38,508 bases of DNA, from IMG/VR virus record IMGVR_UViG_3300024518_002736, positions 1-38,508 of that record. One strand, 5' to 3'. The notes under the pieces are model-generated. The model was not told where the DNA came from, did not search any database, and worked only from the letters and a program-made list of their open reading frames with translations. Each line of letters opens with the position of its first letter. Positions within the stretch are counted from its first letter, which is position 1. This DNA comes from a virus. Made by a program: the position numbers and the translations under genes. Positions 16,208 to 22,853 of the stretch are shown here, in pieces.

Positions 16208-16236
16208 TTTACTTTCAAGTAAAGGGGTAGTATGCT
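16208..16236 (+). promoter_or_regulatory. Promoter of the structured-leader transcript
   Basis: TTTACT (16208-16213), 17-bp spacer, TATGCT (16231-16236). It is followed by about 190 nt of structured leader before the next start codon. Confidence 0.75.
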
Positions 16237-16256
16237 AGTAGGTATATAAATAAACG

Positions 16257-16403
16257 GTGTGGTTAGCTGCCCTGAGCTCCAAGTAAGATAAAACCAGAGG
16301 CGACTTACCAGCTAGCCACACTTAAACGGTGTGGTTGGTTTATGCCCTGAAGTTCGAACGAAGTGGTATATAACAGAAAGGGTTCCACCTTAATCAACCA
16401 CAC
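16257..16403 (+). ncRNA. Two tandem homologous pseudoknot-like RNA elements in a 5' leader
   Basis: Element 1 is 16257-16321 and element 2 is 16329-16403. Each is closed by a long stem: GTGTGGTTAGCTG with CAGCTAGCCACAC (13 positions, one G-U), and GTGTGGTTGGTT with AATCAACCACAC (12 positions, one G-U). Inside each, CCCTG pairs with a CAG...GG(G) segment lying in the loop of an inner hairpin: GTAAG/CTTAC at 16283/16304, GTGG/CCAC at 16363/16385. This is an H-type pseudoknot topology. The inner stems differ in sequence but both pair, which supports conserved structure. No known riboswitch or ribozyme is recognised. Confidence 0.72.
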
Positions 16404-16433
16404 TTAAGAAATTTTTATAAAGGAGAGAGAGAG

Positions 16434-16661
16434 ATGTCAAAAGACAGAAAATTGCCGAAGGGCTTAGTAATACTGGATAAAGAACCCGTACAAGTCAAAA
16501 ACCCATACAGTGGTGAGAGTGTAACACTTCAACCTGACGCTGTTGCCGTTTACGACTGGATCAAAGGAGCAGAACGCTTAGAAATGTACGACGAAATGGA
16601 CAAAGGGCTTGACTGGTTTGCTGAGCACGAACCTGAAGCCTATATGGTTTTACTGGACTGA
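16434..16661 (+). CDS. Hypothetical acidic protein behind the structured leader
   Basis: 75 residues, not recognised. The first half looks beta-rich (GLVILDKEPVQVKNPYSG), the second is acidic and helical with aromatic residues (DKGLDWFAEHEPEAYMVL). An AAAGGAGAGAGAG ribosome binding site precedes the ATG. It is the first coding sequence after the tandem RNA elements, so any regulation by that leader would act on it first. It is followed after 2 bp by the next gene. Confidence 0.75.
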   Translation: MSKDRKLPKGLVILDKEPVQVKNPYSGESVTLQPDAVAVYDWIKGAERLEMYDEMDKGLDWFAEHEPEAYMVLLD

Positions 16662-16663
16662 GC

Positions 16664-17254
16664 ATGACAAGTGGATTATGGGACGACGACCCTCTCGTCG
16701 ATGAATACGAAGATAAAATCATTCATCATTCATTTTGTATTATAAACAATACAATATATAAAATCAAACACGAAGATTCAAATAAACTGCCCAAAGACAT
16801 TGTCTCATGGGCGTCTAAGTGGCACTTCAACAGGCACGAAAACAATGAAAGTTTATTGCAATTGTATAAACAATTTGTAAAGAACCCCCCAATTAAGAAA
16901 TTTAAAGAGAAAGACCGCACGTTGTTAATAGACAAGTTGTGGGATCTTTTTATTGAACGGGCAACCGAATATGAGCCAGTTTCATTAAGTGGGTTGCTCT
17001 ATCTAACTAGAAAAGAAGAAAAGATAGAGAAGAAAGTAGTTAAGGCTAAAAAACCAAGAGTATCTGCCGAGACCTTCGTTTCTAAGAACGGGGATCGTAA
17101 GGTTCGGTTAACAGGTAAGGTTCCTGTTAGTAAGACTAACGCTTCGCGGTTAAAATACTATACTAGTAACCCTATTATTAAAGAAGTAGTCGAGCAGGTC
17201 ACTCTAAGGGCGCTACGCTATGATTTAAGGGTAGGTTACATAGAAATTATATAA
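16664..17254 (+). CDS. Hypothetical protein with basic linker
   Basis: 196 residues, not recognised. An acidic N terminus leads to a helical domain with W-A-S-K-W-H-F-N-R-H around residue 48, a lysine-rich linker (EEKIEKKVVKAKKP) and a C-terminal alpha/beta domain rich in R, K, V and T. The basic linker suggests nucleic-acid contact, but no known fold can be named. It shares the promoter and leader at 16208-16403 with the preceding gene. Confidence 0.72.
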   Translation: MTSGLWDDDPLVDEYEDKIIHHSFCIINNTIYKIKHEDSNKLPKDIVSWASKWHFNRHENNESLLQLYKQFVKNPPIKKFKEKDRTLLIDKLWDLFIERATEYEPVSLSGLLYLTRKEEKIEKKVVKAKKPRVSAETFVSKNGDRKVRLTGKVPVSKTNASRLKYYTSNPIIKEVVEQVTLRALRYDLRVGYIEII

Positions 17255-17265
17255 AGGAGAGAGAA

Positions 17266-17526
17266 ATGCTAAATCCAGCAAGAGCCTCATATTCGCAATA
17301 TATTGCGTATGAAATACAGGGCTTTCTAAAAAAATGTATTGAACAAGCACAGTTAGACCACCACTTTTTTGCAGCACCCGAAGAGCCATTGATTGGTGAA
17401 GTGGGTCATGTGGATAGTTCGAAGTCTAACCCAGTAAGTGGACCATTCACTAAAGAAATATATATTAAGGACGTCTACGGAAAACCATATAGAATTACTA
17501 TAGAAGACTTGAAGGAAGATGTTTAA
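17266..17526 (+). CDS. Hypothetical small protein
   Basis: 86 residues, not recognised. A helical N-terminal half with the unusual L-D-H-H-F-F motif is followed by a beta-rich C-terminal half (KEIYIKDVYGKPYRITIEDL). AAAGGAGAGAG lies just upstream. Its last codons overlap the start of a tiny membrane peptide. Confidence 0.75.
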   Translation: MLNPARASYSQYIAYEIQGFLKKCIEQAQLDHHFFAAPEEPLIGEVGHVDSSKSNPVSGPFTKEIYIKDVYGKPYRITIEDLKEDV

Positions 17527-17602
17527 TCTACTAGGGAGGTTAGCCTACTTCATAATCACTTTTGCTTGTGTCATGGTTTTTCTAGTAGAAGTTTTCTTTT
17601 AG
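17519..17602 (+). CDS. Tiny single-span membrane peptide
   Basis: 27 residues. After MFNLLGR the remainder (LAYFIITFACVMVFLVEVFF) is one hydrophobic span with no charged residue except a late glutamate. The ATG overlaps the preceding gene's last codons, as the adjacent genes also overlap. Phage genomes often hide such peptides, with roles ranging from lysis to membrane targeting. The size makes coding status uncertain, and no Shine-Dalgarno is clear apart from a GAAGGA just before it. Confidence 0.45.
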   Translation: MFNLLGRLAYFIITFACVMVFLVEVFF

Positions 17603-17609
17603 ATTGTCC

Positions 17610-17638
17610 TTTACTTTGGTTTAATTCGGTTTTATTAT
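17610..17638 (+). promoter_or_regulatory. Promoter of the 17671 unit
   Basis: TTTACT (17610-17615), 17-bp spacer, TATTAT (17633-17638). The leader then carries the GGTAGTATTAAT...AGGTGA pattern shared with other units. Confidence 0.75.
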
Positions 17639-17670
17639 TTAGGTAGTATTAATTTATATAGGTGAATATT

Positions 17671-17838
17671 ATGGCAATGGATGAAATGAATTATATGAAG
17701 CGACCAAAGCATGGTCGTTCAAAAGTAAAAACTACCGAACAATCAGAAATACGAATGCTTACCCGTAGAGTGTATGAACTGACTGTGGAGAACGGGACGC
17801 TTAAACAAAAGATTGTAAAATTAAAGACGGCAAGGTAG
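17671..17838 (+). CDS. Small coiled-coil protein
   Basis: 55 residues. A basic N-terminal part (MKRPKHGRSKVK) is followed by a leucine-zipper-like helix (RRVYELTVENGTLKQKIVKL), the arrangement of a minimal bZIP-like DNA-binding dimer, although no such phage family is known to me. It has its own promoter and an AGGTGA ribosome binding site eight bases upstream, which makes it a convincing gene despite its length. A hairpin follows at 17874-17911. Confidence 0.65.
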   Translation: MAMDEMNYMKRPKHGRSKVKTTEQSEIRMLTRRVYELTVENGTLKQKIVKLKTAR

Positions 17839-17873
17839 GTTTAACTTCACCTTTAACTGCCCTGTGGTCGGGG

Positions 17874-17911
17874 TGTGGTGGTCTTTTTATTACCATTTTT
17901 AGATCACCACA
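17874..17911 (+). terminator. Hairpin after the coiled-coil gene
   Basis: TGTGGTGGTC (17874-17883) pairs with GATCACCACA (17902-17911), one G-U, around an 18-nt U-rich loop. It is followed by TGCTTTTAA. It is a plausible, imperfect intrinsic terminator. Confidence 0.5.
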
Positions 17912-17925
17912 TGCTTTTAATCCAC

Positions 17926-17954
17926 TTTACTTTCTACTTTACTTTATATATGCT
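17926..17954 (+). promoter_or_regulatory. Promoter of the 17986-18928 unit
   Basis: TTTACT (17926-17931), 17-bp spacer, TATGCT (17949-17954). A second TTTACT at 17938 lies inside the spacer. Confidence 0.78.
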
Positions 17955-17985
17955 ATATAGGTATTAAATAATAAAGGTGACAACT

Positions 17986-18204
17986 ATGGACGTAAGGGAA
18001 GCAATGGAAGAATTTGTGGAACAAATGAACAATGAAATAGACCACAGTAAGGGCAAAACTATCTACACTGACGACGAAGGAACCGATCACCCACTTAGCT
18101 GTGTCGAACACGCAGGGGGGTATAACATAGCCTGTTATATAGATGGTCAAGAAGTACCTGTGGGATATATCAATGTACAGGAGGAAGTGAATGAGCAAAA
18201 TTAA
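17986..18204 (+). CDS. Hypothetical acidic protein
   Basis: 72 residues from ATG 17986, preceded by AAAGGTGA with standard spacing; the in-frame GTG at 17977 is part of that ribosome binding site. The N-terminal half is a charged helix (REAMEEFVEQMNNEID), the rest is beta-rich with C-V-E-H-A-G-G-Y. It is not recognised. It overlaps the next small gene by 14 bp. Confidence 0.72.
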   Translation: MDVREAMEEFVEQMNNEIDHSKGKTIYTDDEGTDHPLSCVEHAGGYNIACYIDGQEVPVGYINVQEEVNEQN

Positions 18205-18367
18205 AAACTGGATGCATGAAGTGGCAGACTCTTTTTACGACAATGGCGTCAAAACCACCGCAAAAGAGTATAATATTAGTGAACAAGAAGTTATAGGTGT
18301 TGTTAATACTTGGGAGGGTAATGAACCATGGGAAGCCAGAAAACTAACCGATACATCGTCGAAATAG
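18191..18367 (+). CDS. Small HTH-like protein
   Basis: 58 residues in a frame different from both neighbours, linking them by overlaps of 14 and 40 bp. The segment TTAKEYNISEQEVIGVVNTW has the spacing of a helix-turn-helix (A, E, I, S, V, I, V positions), so a small DNA-binding regulator is likely. GAGGAAGTGA precedes the ATG. The long overlap with the following gene could mean that one of the two is not expressed. Confidence 0.55.
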   Translation: MSKIKNWMHEVADSFYDNGVKTTAKEYNISEQEVIGVVNTWEGNEPWEARKLTDTSSK

Positions 18368-18531
18368 CAGTACCTACAATAGAAATCTACGAAGTAGTGT
18401 CGGACATAGCGCTGACTAAGTCAGAAATAGTGGGTAGAACTGAGTTCAGAAAGCCAAAAGAAGTGAAATACGAAGAGGCGCTCCCTACTATTCTGGTGTT
18501 TGAAGGGACAATAGAGGATGACAATAGTTAA
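18328..18531 (+). CDS. Hypothetical beta-rich small protein
   Basis: 67 residues, not recognised. It appears beta-rich (RYIVEIAVPTIEIYEVVSD, then LPTILVFEGTIED). Its ATG has GGAGGGTAATG upstream. It overlaps the previous small gene by 40 bp and the cytidylyltransferase by 14 bp, so it is probably translated as part of a coupled run. Confidence 0.6.
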   Translation: MGSQKTNRYIVEIAVPTIEIYEVVSDIALTKSEIVGRTEFRKPKEVKYEEALPTILVFEGTIEDDNS

Positions 18532-18928
18532 AGGATTTACCTGTGGGGCATTTGACCTATTACATCCTGGGCATTTAGACTTCTTCAAAAAAGCAAAACA
18601 AAAATGCAATCATCTAATCATCGGTCTCCACACCGACCCAACAATAGACCGACCCGACTCTAAAAATAAGCCCTGCGAGTCTACTTACGAACGTTGGTTA
18701 AGGCTTGACGCAGTAAAATACATTGATGAAATTATCCCCTATGATACCGAAGCAGACTTGTGGAATATGCTGCAGATGCTAGAACTAGACGTAAGGTTCC
18801 TAGGGGAAGACTATAAGCATAAAGGATTTACAGGAAAGGAGCTACCCATTAAAATAGAATATATTGTCAGGGATCATGCTTATTCTTCCAGTGGGTTACG
18901 GGAAAGAATAGTGTTACGGGGGAAGTAG
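18518..18928 (+). CDS. TagD-like cytidylyltransferase
   Basis: 136 residues of the nucleotidylyltransferase (HIGH) superfamily. The signature G-A-F-D-L-L-H-P-G-H is at residues 10-19, and the C-terminal S-S-S-G-L-R-E-R at about 122-129 corresponds to the I-S-T-T/S-x-L-x-x-R nucleotide-binding motif. Length and motifs fit glycerol-3-phosphate or ethanolamine-phosphate cytidylyltransferases (TagD/GCT type). The product would be a CDP-activated alcohol. Its use by a phage is unclear: cell-surface or lipid remodelling, or precursor supply for a DNA or virion modification. Confidence 0.85.
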   Translation: MTIVKGFTCGAFDLLHPGHLDFFKKAKQKCNHLIIGLHTDPTIDRPDSKNKPCESTYERWLRLDAVKYIDEIIPYDTEADLWNMLQMLELDVRFLGEDYKHKGFTGKELPIKIEYIVRDHAYSSSGLRERIVLRGK

Positions 18929-18944
18929 ATTAAGTACATGCTCC

Positions 18945-18973
18945 TTTACTTTCCCCTTTACTTTAGTTATGCT
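18945..18973 (+). promoter_or_regulatory. Promoter of the 19008 unit
   Basis: TTTACT (18945-18950), 17-bp spacer, TATGCT (18968-18973). A second TTTACT at 18957 lies inside the spacer. The leader ends in AATAGGTGA. Confidence 0.78.
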
Positions 18974-19007
18974 ATATGGGTACTTAATTAATAAATAGGT
19001 GAATAAA

Positions 19008-19202
19008 ATGGAAAAAACAACAAATAAATGTGCTATATGCGAAAGTGAAATTAAGCCCGACAAACATGGATGGAGCGGAGGACACAATGCTTACCCAGTA
19101 GCAAAGGGTTACGCTTGCGAACAGTGCAATACTTATGTGGTCATACCAGCTAGGTTGGTGCAGATTACAGCAGGAGTTATGCCCAGTGAAAATAAAAGTT
19201 GA
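19008..19202 (+). CDS. Small zinc-ribbon protein
   Basis: 64 residues from ATG 19008 behind AGGTGA. It carries two C-x-x-C pairs, C-A-I-C near residue 8 and C-E-Q-C near residue 37, separated by a basic histidine-containing loop: a compact zinc ribbon. The role is unknown. The following gene also encodes a zinc ribbon, so the two may be related or act together. Confidence 0.7.
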   Translation: MEKTTNKCAICESEIKPDKHGWSGGHNAYPVAKGYACEQCNTYVVIPARLVQITAGVMPSENKS

Positions 19203-19419
19203 AGATACCTGTATAGATTGTGGGGAACCCATCACTTGGGGCAAACCGATGTCAACAGGTAATGGGAACGTCTTTGAAACTTTTCAAATTGATAATATAA
19301 AAGTGAATGGTCGCTCCTTTGTAGGTGGGCATGCTTATTCCTTTCACAAAAACGACAAGGTCTTTGCTACCGTGTGTCGTGGCTGTGTGGTTCATTTTGA
19401 AATGATCAAAGGCATGTAA
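19186..19419 (+). CDS. Second small zinc-ribbon protein
   Basis: 77 residues if started at GTG 19186, which has CAGGAG nine bases upstream and overlaps the preceding gene by 17 bp; a longer frame open to 19135 is less likely. C-I-D-C-G-E-P-I near the N terminus and C-R-G-C near the C terminus form a zinc ribbon. The first half recalls DksA/TraR-type fingers, but the helical hairpin of those proteins is missing. Function unknown. Confidence 0.6.
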   Translation: MKIKVEDTCIDCGEPITWGKPMSTGNGNVFETFQIDNIKVNGRSFVGGHAYSFHKNDKVFATVCRGCVVHFEMIKGM

Positions 19420-19428
19420 ATATTCCCC

Positions 19429-19457
19429 TTTACTTTGGCGTTATTCCCCTTTACTAT
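19429..19457 (+). promoter_or_regulatory. Promoter of the 19491-21247 unit
   Basis: TTTACT (19429-19434), 17-bp spacer, TACTAT (19452-19457). The leader ends in AAAAGGTGA. Confidence 0.72.
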
Positions 19458-19490
19458 ATATGGGTAAGTAATAATTAAAAGGTGAAAACT

Positions 19491-19745
19491 ATGAATACAT
19501 TCTTTGAAGACATACAGAACGAAAACCTAACCATTAACTACAACGGTGACGACATTCCCATTGCTTATTGGAACTTAGTAAAAGCGAAGATGGATATATC
19601 CCTCTGGTGTAAGTTTGGAATAGTGCCACACAGGCACTGGAAAATATCAGACGTCAAAAAATACTTTGAGCTATCAGGAACTAGAGCGAACCTCTACGAC
19701 CGCTTTATAGAAAAGTATGGTCGATTTTTGGGGAAACAGTCATGA
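19491..19745 (+). CDS. Hypothetical protein
   Basis: 84 residues from ATG 19491 behind AAAAGGTGA. It is not recognised. It contains a W-x-L-V-K-A-K-M-D helix and H-R-H-W-K-I-S-D-V-K-K-Y-F, which looks like a small helical bundle. It overlaps the next gene by four bases (ATGA). Confidence 0.7.
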   Translation: MNTFFEDIQNENLTINYNGDDIPIAYWNLVKAKMDISLWCKFGIVPHRHWKISDVKKYFELSGTRANLYDRFIEKYGRFLGKQS

Positions 19746-20017
19746 TTAAAGAACTATTAGAAAAGTCACAACTTAGTGAAGAAGAGAAAAACCGCTTAGT
19801 CGGTCAAGTTTGTGCAGAGTACGAGCGCCTACGATTTAACGGCACTGAGAAACAAGTTATGCGAATCTATGATAGTAAGCGAAACGGCAACGAGGACCAC
19901 TATATAAGAGAAAAGACCGCTAAGTATTTTGATGGAGGAGCAGGATTTGCTGCGTACCTTGACATAGCTTATTTAAAGACACTCGGCGAGATACTACGAG
20001 AGGGGTCGGAATCATGA
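19742..20017 (+). CDS. Hypothetical helical protein
   Basis: 91 residues, not recognised. It is highly charged and helical at the N terminus (LEKSQLSEEEKNRLVGQ), with a G-G-A-G-F-A-A-Y segment before the C-terminal helix. It overlaps both neighbours by four bases, showing translational coupling within this unit. Confidence 0.7.
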   Translation: MIKELLEKSQLSEEEKNRLVGQVCAEYERLRFNGTEKQVMRIYDSKRNGNEDHYIREKTAKYFDGGAGFAAYLDIAYLKTLGEILREGSES

Positions 20018-20436
20018 GTACACGAGCAATATATAAGTTTGGTGGTGGACCTCGAACTCAAGAAGCCCCAATTGATATCTATAAACATCATGACAGCTAC
20101 CCTTCGGGCGCTGTGGAGTGGATAAAACACGGTGTGTACAAGGCATCCGCACTAGGTGTTGACGCAGCAATGGGAACCAATAAGCGAGACCTTATGGTTA
20201 TGGGCTTTTTGCTTGGAAACACAGGTCATCGATTAATTAGTGAAGAAAAGCTACACGGGGACATTGAGTACGTTTATGAAATACAGAACTACGGTGATAT
20301 GGAAAGTGAAATCAAAGCCTACTTTATTGAGCACGACTGGGATAACGACACGAGCGTTAAAAAACTAATCTTTACGGGATCCCTAGACGAAATGGAAGAA
20401 TGGTCAAAAGGTGAAGAAACGTGGGTGGTAGAATGA
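20014..20436 (+). CDS. Conserved phage protein with STRA-type N terminus
   Basis: 140 residues. The start MSTRAIYKF with the later IYKHHDSYPSG resembles a family of uncharacterised phage and plasmid proteins that share an S-T-R-A...Y-x-H-x-D-x-Y-P-x-G pattern. No biochemical function is known to me. The second half is acidic with a W-D-N-D-T-S-V motif. It overlaps both flanking genes by four bases. Confidence 0.68.
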   Translation: MSTRAIYKFGGGPRTQEAPIDIYKHHDSYPSGAVEWIKHGVYKASALGVDAAMGTNKRDLMVMGFLLGNTGHRLISEEKLHGDIEYVYEIQNYGDMESEIKAYFIEHDWDNDTSVKKLIFTGSLDEMEEWSKGEETWVVE

Positions 20437-20681
20437 AACTACTAGGAATAATTATATTTTTAGCGGGAATGCTTATGTTTGCTAGTGGGTTAGTGTTCTT
20501 AGACTTAGCTTCTATGGTGCTCAAAGGCGACCTCTACACGCTCAGTGTTTTAGGTTTCTTTAATAATATGTTTTCATTGAACCCACCGACAGCAACCGTA
20601 CAAACAGTGCTCAGTGGATTGTTTATATTGATGGGATGCTTTATTTGTTTTAGCGGTGGTATATTAATGAGGACAAGATGA
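20433..20681 (+). CDS. Small membrane protein with two spans
   Basis: 82 residues from ATG 20433, which overlaps the previous stop as ATGA. Two hydrophobic spans are seen: residues about 2-25 (LLGIIIFLAGMLMFASGLVF) and about 57-77 (VLSGLFILMGCFICFSGGIL), joined by a loop containing N-N-M-F-S-L-N-P-P. The tail M-R-T-R is basic and so probably cytoplasmic. It could be a holin-like or other inner-membrane protein, but it lies far from the spanins, so no lysis role is claimed. Confidence 0.68.
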   Translation: MKLLGIIIFLAGMLMFASGLVFLDLASMVLKGDLYTLSVLGFFNNMFSLNPPTATVQTVLSGLFILMGCFICFSGGILMRTR

Positions 20682-21247
20682 TGAAATTACTTAAAGGGTT
20701 TGCTAAGGGCTTTCCTCTCTATATACGGAAGTGGGACGAGCCAACGGTACGAGAATTTGGCGGAGTAGAAGTAGAGGGCAGACCGACTCGGGCGTTTGGC
20801 ACTTCAGTATTTAACTACGCAGGAAAGGTATATAGACCAGACCCTTGGGAAGAACGATGGGAAGTTGATGACCTTAAATACTACCTTGAAGAAAGACTAG
20901 AAGTTGACTTTAATTTCTGTCTTTGTGGGTTATATAAAACGGGAGCAATCAGTGTTCCTCATCATTCAGATACCGTGCCTACTCTTGAAGACGTTGTGGT
21001 TGGCGTTTCTTTTGGTGCTCCTAGAGTGTTAGAGTGGCGTCAGTATGAAAACGAAATCAAAAAAGAAACCAACACCAGTAAAACAGCAATCGGTACTAAT
21101 TGGACATTTGAAACAACACGCTATTTCCTAGAAGACGGGGATGTGTATATGTTCGATGGTCACTCTCAAATGACCAGCACTCATGCCGTGCCTACGCTAG
21201 AAGGCGTAGGGGAACGCAGTAGTTTAACCTTTAGAACTGGGCTATGA
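20678..21247 (+). CDS. AlkB-like 2-oxoglutarate/Fe(II) dioxygenase
   Basis: 189 residues. Iron ligands H96-x-D98 (P-H-H-S-D) and H169 (S-T-H-A-V-P) are present, and R180-x5-R186 gives the R-x5-R 2-oxoglutarate-binding signature of AlkB-type enzymes. The family demethylates or hydroxylates alkylated bases. In a phage suspected of carrying modified thymine it could repair or edit bases in DNA or RNA, but the substrate is not visible from sequence. It overlaps the membrane protein gene by four bases and ends its transcription unit. Confidence 0.85.
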   Translation: MMKLLKGFAKGFPLYIRKWDEPTVREFGGVEVEGRPTRAFGTSVFNYAGKVYRPDPWEERWEVDDLKYYLEERLEVDFNFCLCGLYKTGAISVPHHSDTVPTLEDVVVGVSFGAPRVLEWRQYENEIKKETNTSKTAIGTNWTFETTRYFLEDGDVYMFDGHSQMTSTHAVPTLEGVGERSSLTFRTGL

Positions 21248-21262
21248 TCGTTTACATACTCC

Positions 21263-21291
21263 TTTACTTTCTAAGCGCTGGGGTTTAAAAT
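21263..21291 (+). promoter_or_regulatory. Promoter of the 21325 unit
   Basis: TTTACT (21263-21268), 17-bp spacer, TAAAAT (21286-21291). The leader ends in AAAAAGGTGA. Confidence 0.75.
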
Positions 21292-21324
21292 AAAGGTGTA
21301 TTAAATAATAAAAAGGTGAAGATT

Positions 21325-21726
21325 ATGGAAAAAGTACAAGCAATACTACTAGACCCACAAGACCAAACCGCTAAAAAGGTTAAAATACCCAACACTGGCT
21401 ACCAAGAATGGAAAAAGGTTCTGGGGATTACTAGCCCAATAGAGTTTGTCCGCTTAAAACACTTAGGTGAAGAAAAATATACTTTTATATTAATAGACGA
21501 GGAAGGGCTTTATAAAGAAGACAATCGCTACTTTAAACTAGATATATATACTCAGCCCCTGTCAGGAAGAGCCCTAATAGTGTCGATAGACGAAGAAGAC
21601 CAGAGCGGTAACTTAATCAATACCGAATGGACAAAAGATATGGGAGGACTGCGGTGGTTGCCTGAAGACTTTAAACTGCCGTTAGGAGGATTTACTTACG
21701 TTAGTCTTGACGAGGGGTTACACTGA
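21325..21726 (+). CDS. DUF3846-like hypothetical protein
   Basis: 133 residues from ATG 21325. The order of an N-terminal V-Q-A-I-L-L-D-P, central Y-T-F-I-L-I-D-E-E-G-L and C-terminal L-S-G-R-A-L-I-V-S-I-D resembles DUF3846 proteins of phages and plasmids, which have no known function. The assignment is by pattern only. It overlaps the next gene by one base (TGATG). Confidence 0.62.
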   Translation: MEKVQAILLDPQDQTAKKVKIPNTGYQEWKKVLGITSPIEFVRLKHLGEEKYTFILIDEEGLYKEDNRYFKLDIYTQPLSGRALIVSIDEEDQSGNLINTEWTKDMGGLRWLPEDFKLPLGGFTYVSLDEGLH

Positions 21727-21932
21727 TGAATAAGCAATACGATATTGTATTACTACGGGGGGATGGTGAAGAAGAGTATTTGCTCGGCAGGGGTAGCTTA
21801 GAAGAAGGACGTAAGCTACTAGAAAAGCTAGACGTACAGTTTTTAAGTATTTATACAGGGAGCGATATCCTTGCTCATGCCCACGATGAAGAGTATATTT
21901 ACGCCCCGCACAAGGGGTGGAAGTCTAAGTGA
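21726..21932 (+). CDS. Hypothetical small protein
   Basis: 68 residues, not recognised. An alternating beta-rich start (YDIVLLRGDGEEEYLL) precedes one helix (LEEGRKLLEKL) and a histidine-rich acidic tail (AHAHDEEY). It is joined to the previous gene by a one-base overlap. Confidence 0.65.
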   Translation: MNKQYDIVLLRGDGEEEYLLGRGSLEEGRKLLEKLDVQFLSIYTGSDILAHAHDEEYIYAPHKGWKSK

Positions 21933-21937
21933 TGTGC

Positions 21938-21966
21938 TTTAGGATCAGGCTTTTCGGTTTTATAAT
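21938..21966 (+). promoter_or_regulatory. Promoter with consensus -10 box
   Basis: TTTAGG (21938-21943), 17-bp spacer, TATAAT (21961-21966). A weaker -35 box is paired with a perfect -10. The leader ends in AAAAAGGTGA. Confidence 0.75.
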
Positions 21967-21999
21967 ATAGGGGTAATAAATAATAAAAAGGTGAATAAA

Positions 22000-22275
22000 A
22001 TGAACGAAGAAAAACCTGGATTTGTACAAGTACTGGAAGACCGAGGCTATGAATTCCTTAGCCGTAGGTATGGTGTAGGAGGCTGGTTCTTTAAAAATAA
22101 CGATCTTTATAAGCGTACAGCAACTCAATATTGGGCACATACTGCCGAAGGCAACTTACGGGATGGTAGAGTTAGGTCGTGGGCTAGGCTTACGAAGATT
22201 ACTCGCTATAACTACCTGAGCCATTACATTCCCCCGTATATTTATAAAGAAGTAATCGGGAGGAGCTTAAGATGA
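22000..22275 (+). CDS. Hypothetical basic protein
   Basis: 91 residues from ATG 22000. It is basic and aromatic-rich, with R-G-Y-E-F-L-S-R-R-Y-G-V-G-G-W-F-F in the middle and several R/Y-rich segments later. It is not recognised. The composition suggests nucleic-acid contact, without proof. It overlaps the next gene by four bases. Confidence 0.68.
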   Translation: MNEEKPGFVQVLEDRGYEFLSRRYGVGGWFFKNNDLYKRTATQYWAHTAEGNLRDGRVRSWARLTKITRYNYLSHYIPPYIYKEVIGRSLR

Positions 22276-22559
22276 ACGAACAAGAATATCATGAAAAGTA
22301 CCCCTTTCAAGAGGCTAGTGGCGAAGACTATGATAAGGAACTAACAACTCAAATAACCTTTAGATATCCCGAAGTATTAAGGAAACGCATGATGGGCGAC
22401 TATCTGGAGTATTACCACGACGAAGAAAGTACCTACGTTGAAACCTCTGGGGAATGGTCTAATGCGGGTATGTACGTTGTCCGTGGTAAGCGGTATTCAG
22501 ACATGGAACTATATGAGTCTGCCGTGGCGTTCTTTGAGCTTCAAATTAATGATCTGTAA
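22272..22559 (+). CDS. Hypothetical acidic protein
   Basis: 95 residues, not recognised. It is rich in E, D and Y, with the segment E-Y-Y-H-D-E-E-S-T-Y-V-E near residue 43. It could be an acidic partner of the basic protein encoded directly upstream, which is conjecture from charge and overlap. It is the last gene before the long non-coding gap 22560-23227. Confidence 0.68.
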   Translation: MNEQEYHEKYPFQEASGEDYDKELTTQITFRYPEVLRKRMMGDYLEYYHDEESTYVETSGEWSNAGMYVVRGKRYSDMELYESAVAFFELQINDL

Positions 22560-22666
22560 GTAAACCTGTTCACGCCCCTTTACTTTTCTTGTAAGGGGGT
22601 GTTGTTGTTATTTAACAACGCATTTTGGACTATCAATTGGTTGTGGTAATAACCTAAGGAGGATGG

Positions 22667-22688
22667 AACCCCCTGTTGCTAGGGGGTT
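22667..22688 (+). terminator. GC-rich hairpin, possible terminator
   Basis: AACCCCCT (22667-22674) pairs perfectly with AGGGGGTT (22681-22688) across a six-base loop, followed by ATTTGCG. The weak U-tract leaves termination uncertain. Confidence 0.5.
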
Positions 22689-22807
22689 ATTTGCGTATTA
22701 GTGTTGGAGAGTGGGAGATTAGTTTTAAAAAGTGAAATCAAATCGTGTTTTAGCTAATAAGGCAATAGTGCTTGAGGTAAGTAGTTGATATACAAGAGGA
22801 AAGGTTA

Positions 22808-22853
22808 TATTGGCTGTGCTTATTGGCTGAGTATTGGCTTAGAGGAGCCAATA
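22808..22853. repeat. Second cluster of TATTGGCT repeats
   Basis: TATTGGCT occurs at 22808-22815, 22821-22828 and 22832-22839, and inverted as AGCCAATA at 22846-22853. It is the same octamer as in the divergent gap at 2124-2211. Confidence 0.7.

Noticed and set aside
16257-16321. Possible twister ribozyme, from CCAAG, ATAAAA and GAGG segments in element 1
   Set aside because: The stem that should enclose the CCAAG loop does not pair, no cleavage-site loop is present in the right place, and element 2 lacks these segments although its overall structure is the same.
16340-16392. Possible tRNA, because of a GTTCGAAC T-loop-like segment
   Set aside because: No acceptor, D or anticodon arms can be formed. 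The segment is a self-complementary stretch inside the second pseudoknot element.
22579-22607. A further promoter of the TTTACT class
   Set aside because: The TTTACT box is present, but at 17 bp the hexamer is TTGTTG, too far from a -10 box, and no gene follows. It may be a relic or drive a non-coding RNA.
22663-22701. Twelve-codon reading frame behind AAGGAGG
   Set aside because: The Shine-Dalgarno-like sequence touches the ATG with no spacing, and the frame runs through the CCCCC/GGGGG hairpin. A non-coding structure is more likely.
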